Source: Dipylidium caninum | Lineage: Eukaryota; Platyhelminthes; Cestoda; Cyclophyllidea; Dipylidiidae | Reading direction: 5' to 3' | Assembly (NCBI GenBank): GCA_017562135.1 | Contig: QEYB01001437.1 | Span: forward strand, 1 to 64,000 | Length of the DNA stretch: 64,000 bases | Shown here: one piece after another, positions 60,758-64,000 of the stretch | Position numbering within the stretch: the stretch's first letter is position 1 | How the letters are laid out: each line of letters opens with the position of its first letter | Translations under genes and position numbers: made by a program | The notes under the pieces: generated by a model | What the model saw: the letters and a program-made list of their open reading frames with translations, nothing else | The model's database searches: none | Told to the model about the DNA's origin: nothing

Positions 60758-62838
60758 TGAGCCATGGGTGTCTCGACTATTTTCCTGCTTAGTAGATTGA
60801 AAATCTTAGGTTAAGAAATTTTAACATGCCATTGTGTACATGATCTATGAGGATGAAAAGTAGTAATAAAGTGGACTGAATTTGGGGTAATTTGAACTTA
60901 TCTCACAAATTTTTGCGTTTGTAAGGTGATCGATTCTCCCACGACTTGGCTTCCTGAATATAAGTTTTATACTTTTGCTTATGAGAAAGTATTAGTTGCA
61001 GTCAAAAAATAATCGAGACGAATAATCAATTTTGGCATTTCGGAAATGATGGGAATTAAGGCTGAATCAACCATGAAAACTTTCAAAAGTACACAGTTGA
61101 ACAATTCAGGAGCAGATAGATTAGCCATCATCAGGCACAAGAAGGCAATTTCTTCTAGCTATTGAGACTGTTGCTAAATTTGCCAAAATTTTTTGTTTCG
61201 ATTGCGTAATGAGATTTTTCCTCATGTACATTTGAGGTCTGGAATTCCTATTAGGTTTCTGTAATTTGAGACCTCTTAATTTTAAATTTAATGGGATGAG
61301 GGTGAACTAAGAGAAATTGTGGTTATCGGGGTGCCGACAAAGCCTTCTACGTGTAGAGAAAGTGCATTATAGAAAAAAGACACTTCTGTCATCATTCATA
61401 TTTCTTTCCACTGGCCAAATTTTTGACTATTTCCCATTTTGATGCTGTTTACCGTCTCTTCGCGACTATAAATAATTAAAAAGAGGAAGAAGGCAGGTGA
61501 GTGACCTTCCTTGTTCCCCAATTATCTGCTTACCATACAATTTCGCATTTTTGCTTCATTATAATTGTAGTGGGTGGTTGAAAGAATTTAATTTTCACCC
61601 TTGAAGATTAGGAAAGTTTTTAAGGTTCATCCAAGAAAATCCTTTAATTCTAGTTCCAAATGTAAATTATTTAACCTGTTTTAAAAAACTACGATATGGG
61701 TAGTTAAAGGCATTGAGTGAATGTCAATAACCTGTAGGATTAAGTTTCGGGAGAGTTTTAGAGATGTGGAAATTTTGACGGATAGGAGGCGACATCTAGA
61801 CAAATAAGAAAAACAAAATATAATCTGTCCTACCCTCATTTCTTCCTCAACATAAAGAAATGACAAAAACAGGAGCAACCGGCAAATCAAACCGATTTGG
61901 TGAGTATGATAAGGTCTCACTCTATTGTCATGGTTAGTTGTTAGTTAGGGGAGCGTGATGTAGTACTTTGAAGGGCAGCAATATTTTTGGAGATCGCTTC
62001 CCTTCCTGGAGTATAAGGAGCCGACAGACGCTGTTTAGGTAAACAAGCACAAGGTTGTATTCACAACATATGTCCTCTCTGTAATTCAAATTACCTTAAA
62101 CCATCCGGTGACATAATTTCTGAGACGTTGACAACGCTTTTCGACCAGCGAGGTTCAAAAATGCTTCTACAAAGTGCGCCAATCGTACTGAGATAAGCGT
62201 TCAATCCGGCAGACCATTATTATACTTTGATTGTAGTATTTAACTCCACGTGAAAGTCCGTTTAGGAGTTACATCTGTCATCAACAGGCAGTTATTTCGT
62301 TAGCTGCGATGAAGTGTGTCAAATCAAAATATACAAAATTCCTTATAATAGAAATTACTTAGTACTTTAACTCTGCGCTCACTGAATACTATTATTCTTG
62401 ATGCCGCCAATCTTTGTATGAAAGCGTATGTCTCTCAGAATTCCAATTTATTCCTTGATGCAACGATTCAAAGCAAAGCATGCAGGCACTTCCACTTTTA
62501 CCACCAACATTGTCACAAGACCAGACATATACAGACATACATACACACACAAATATAGAAGACATGGCGGTGACAACAACTAAAGAGTTTACCATCGAAT
62601 GTCTAACAGCTTTGTATGCCGAAAAATTATGGTATGAGAGGGTGCATTGGTAAACGAATGAATAGGGGATGAGATCTAGCTACTCAATGTGGAGCCACTG
62701 GGAAACCTGACATCGGGAGCTTTCAGAGGCAACACCCGATATTAGACGTAGAATGCCCTCATTCGTTATCGGGGTACTTCCAACCGTTGCAATGTTTTGC
62801 GCATTGGAGCCAAGACAACAGGAACCTATTGCTCTCAC
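60758..62838. other. AT-rich region, possibly intron or 3' flank
   Basis: I searched the minus strand for a continuation of the 62839-63956 gene (DSL or EGF-like cysteine patterns) and saw none. The open frame that continues past the donor at 62838 runs to a TAG at 62682-62680 and may be intron read-through. Nothing else is supported. Confidence 0.4.
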
Positions 62839-63956
62839 CCTCCTGGAAGCCGATGAATGATCAGAGTTGTCTTCCAAAATGAACACAAAGAAAGCGAGAA
62901 TTCTCCATTGAACAGGCCGCATTCCGACCTTGTTGAAGACCTCTTGTTTGTCTAGACTTCCCGCAAATGGTGGCCTGAAGGTGAGGACTAGTTCGCTTTC
63001 GTTAAACACATGGTCTTTGAGAACGAGAGCTCCTGAGGCTTTTCCACTGAAAGTGCAATCAGCAAATTCAGTGGGCACCCGAATGTTAAAGCCCTTTCGC
63101 ACGCAGGTAGCCTTGTTATTCGTGACAAGACACGCTCGAAGACGAATTTTAACTAAAGAAAAGAAGTCTTATTTCGGTGATTCTGAGTGTGATTAGATGT
63201 CAAAATTTAGCTCAATGACATTTGGTTCTAAGACATGATAGTCTATGTGTACTACAGTAGCACATTTAAGAATCAAGCCAATGATTGACTTCAGATGTTA
63301 AGGTCAGATTATTAATATCAGTTTTATTAGCTGCTAATGAGTCATTAACCACTAATTGCTCAATGTGGAGATATATTCCCGAAATATCAATGTATCTCAC
63401 TTCCCAAACACATGAAGAATATCATCCTGAGATTGGGAAATTTGTAGAAGGGAATAATTTCACATGCTGTCAATAACGCTTGATAAGTCTAATCCGAATC
63501 GGCTTTAGAGATTATCTGCTCCAATAGAAGCCTGATCCTTTTGCCGCCCCACTCGCCTGTTCCTCCTTTTGGCCTTTATACTCCATATTACCACTTCTGG
63601 ATTTACTTGCGGCATAGAATGTTTTAAAAGGATAAGCGTTAAGTTTGTGCTTCATTTGACTACCAGGCATACTACTTCTCATTGGCACTGCAGCCTCCAT
63701 GAAGGTGCATTGTGAAGTAGTTATTTGGGAAATGGCTAATAAAATGACCAATACGTTAAATAATCGCACAAATGGTGCAAAACTAAAACAAACTTGGATA
63801 GAGGGCTGTATTCTTTGGAGAACTTTCTATATTCGCAGGATTGTCGTGGAGTTGACGAAAGCTAAGATTTCGGATCTCATGGAATTCAAAACGCAATGAT
63901 CCTTCTGTCTCCCGTTGGGAAAGAGAAGTTAACACATCTGCGGTCATCTGGTAGAC
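62839..63956 (-). CDS. Partial gene, possible Notch-ligand (MNNL-like) domain
   Basis: Two minus-strand exons, 63956-63794 and 63152-62839, join in phase 1 across a 641-nt intron. The first follows a strong acceptor (TTTTTCTTCTAG), so the gene starts beyond the right edge. The second ends at AGG-GTGAGA in phase 0. Together they encode about 159 residues: SLRFEFHEIRNLSF, then KIRLRACLV, CTFSGKASGALVLKD, LTFRPPF and RILAFFVFILEDNSD. This order recalls the N-terminal C2-like domain of Delta/Jagged (FELEIHSF-N, FRVCLKHYQ, CTYG, FPFSFTWP, FSLIIEAW). The early paired cysteines of that family are missing and no DSL or EGF domain is seen, so the assignment is tentative; another secreted or membrane protein is possible. 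That these are real coding exons is more certain than what they encode. Without the donor, the frame runs on 53 codons to a TAG at 62680. Confidence 0.4.
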
Positions 63957-64000
63957 CTAGAAGAAAAAGGTAAGCTTATTTCTCACTCATATTTTATACT

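Noticed and set aside
63512..63769. Minus-strand frame that looks like a signal peptide
   Set aside because: It has no ATG start and lies in the intron between two better-supported exons that join in phase.
1..64000. tRNA, rRNA, known microRNA or CRISPR array
   Set aside because: I looked for tRNA B-box sequence, a few conserved microRNA seeds and regular direct repeats and saw none. A covariance-model scan would be needed to exclude small RNAs.

Overview
This is a eukaryotic nuclear window, most likely from a flatworm and probably a tapeworm. That placement is inference: canonical GT-AG introns, several only 29-39 nt long beside introns of 0.5-3 kb, an AT-rich background, genes packed head to tail, and metazoan-only proteins (Quaking/How, TAF1A, ICE2, DNAJC16). 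All gene models were built by hand by joining exons in phase and comparing them with families from memory. No alignment or transcript was available.

Layout. 1-6760 is a GC-rich, low-complexity block with no recognised gene. At 6761-7098 (minus) is one isolated exon resembling the PTB-like F3 lobe of a talin-type FERM domain. 9867-21546 (plus) is a Quaking/How STAR-family RNA-binding protein gene. Two alternative versions of its QUA2 exon lie in tandem, and their phases allow exactly one to be used. 22883-23271 (minus) is a small three-exon gene for a 77-residue Cys/Gly-rich protein with a TATA-like box. 26627-30509 (plus) is a TAF1A-like RNA polymerase I SL1 subunit (447 aa model), followed 123 nt later by an ICE2/NARG2-like Little Elongation Complex subunit at 30633-35459 (757 aa model). 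A short coiled-coil gene, faintly like BORC subunit 5, lies at 36228-36662. DNAJC16 (J domain plus thioredoxin plus one transmembrane segment, 928 aa model) spans 38882-43904.

43.9-62.8 kb is gene-poor. It holds a second GC-rich block (about 51.8-55.47 kb) and a 438-bp, nearly perfect inverted repeat (55037-55474 and 60320-60757) around 4.8 kb of AT-rich DNA. At the right edge, two minus-strand exons (62839-63956) encode part of a protein that weakly resembles the N-terminal domain of Notch ligands; its 5' end lies outside the window.

How the genes relate: TAF1A (rRNA transcription) and ICE2 (snRNA transcription) sit as a tight same-strand pair with a splice-acceptor-like AG just before the ICE2 start. 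In a flatworm this suggests a spliced-leader polycistron devoted to making structural RNAs. The other genes look like independent housekeeping or regulatory loci. The most interesting items are the forced either/or Quaking exon pair, the unannotated Cys/Gly-rich mini-gene, the TAF1A-ICE2 pair, the inverted repeat with its sharp composition boundary, and the very short introns.
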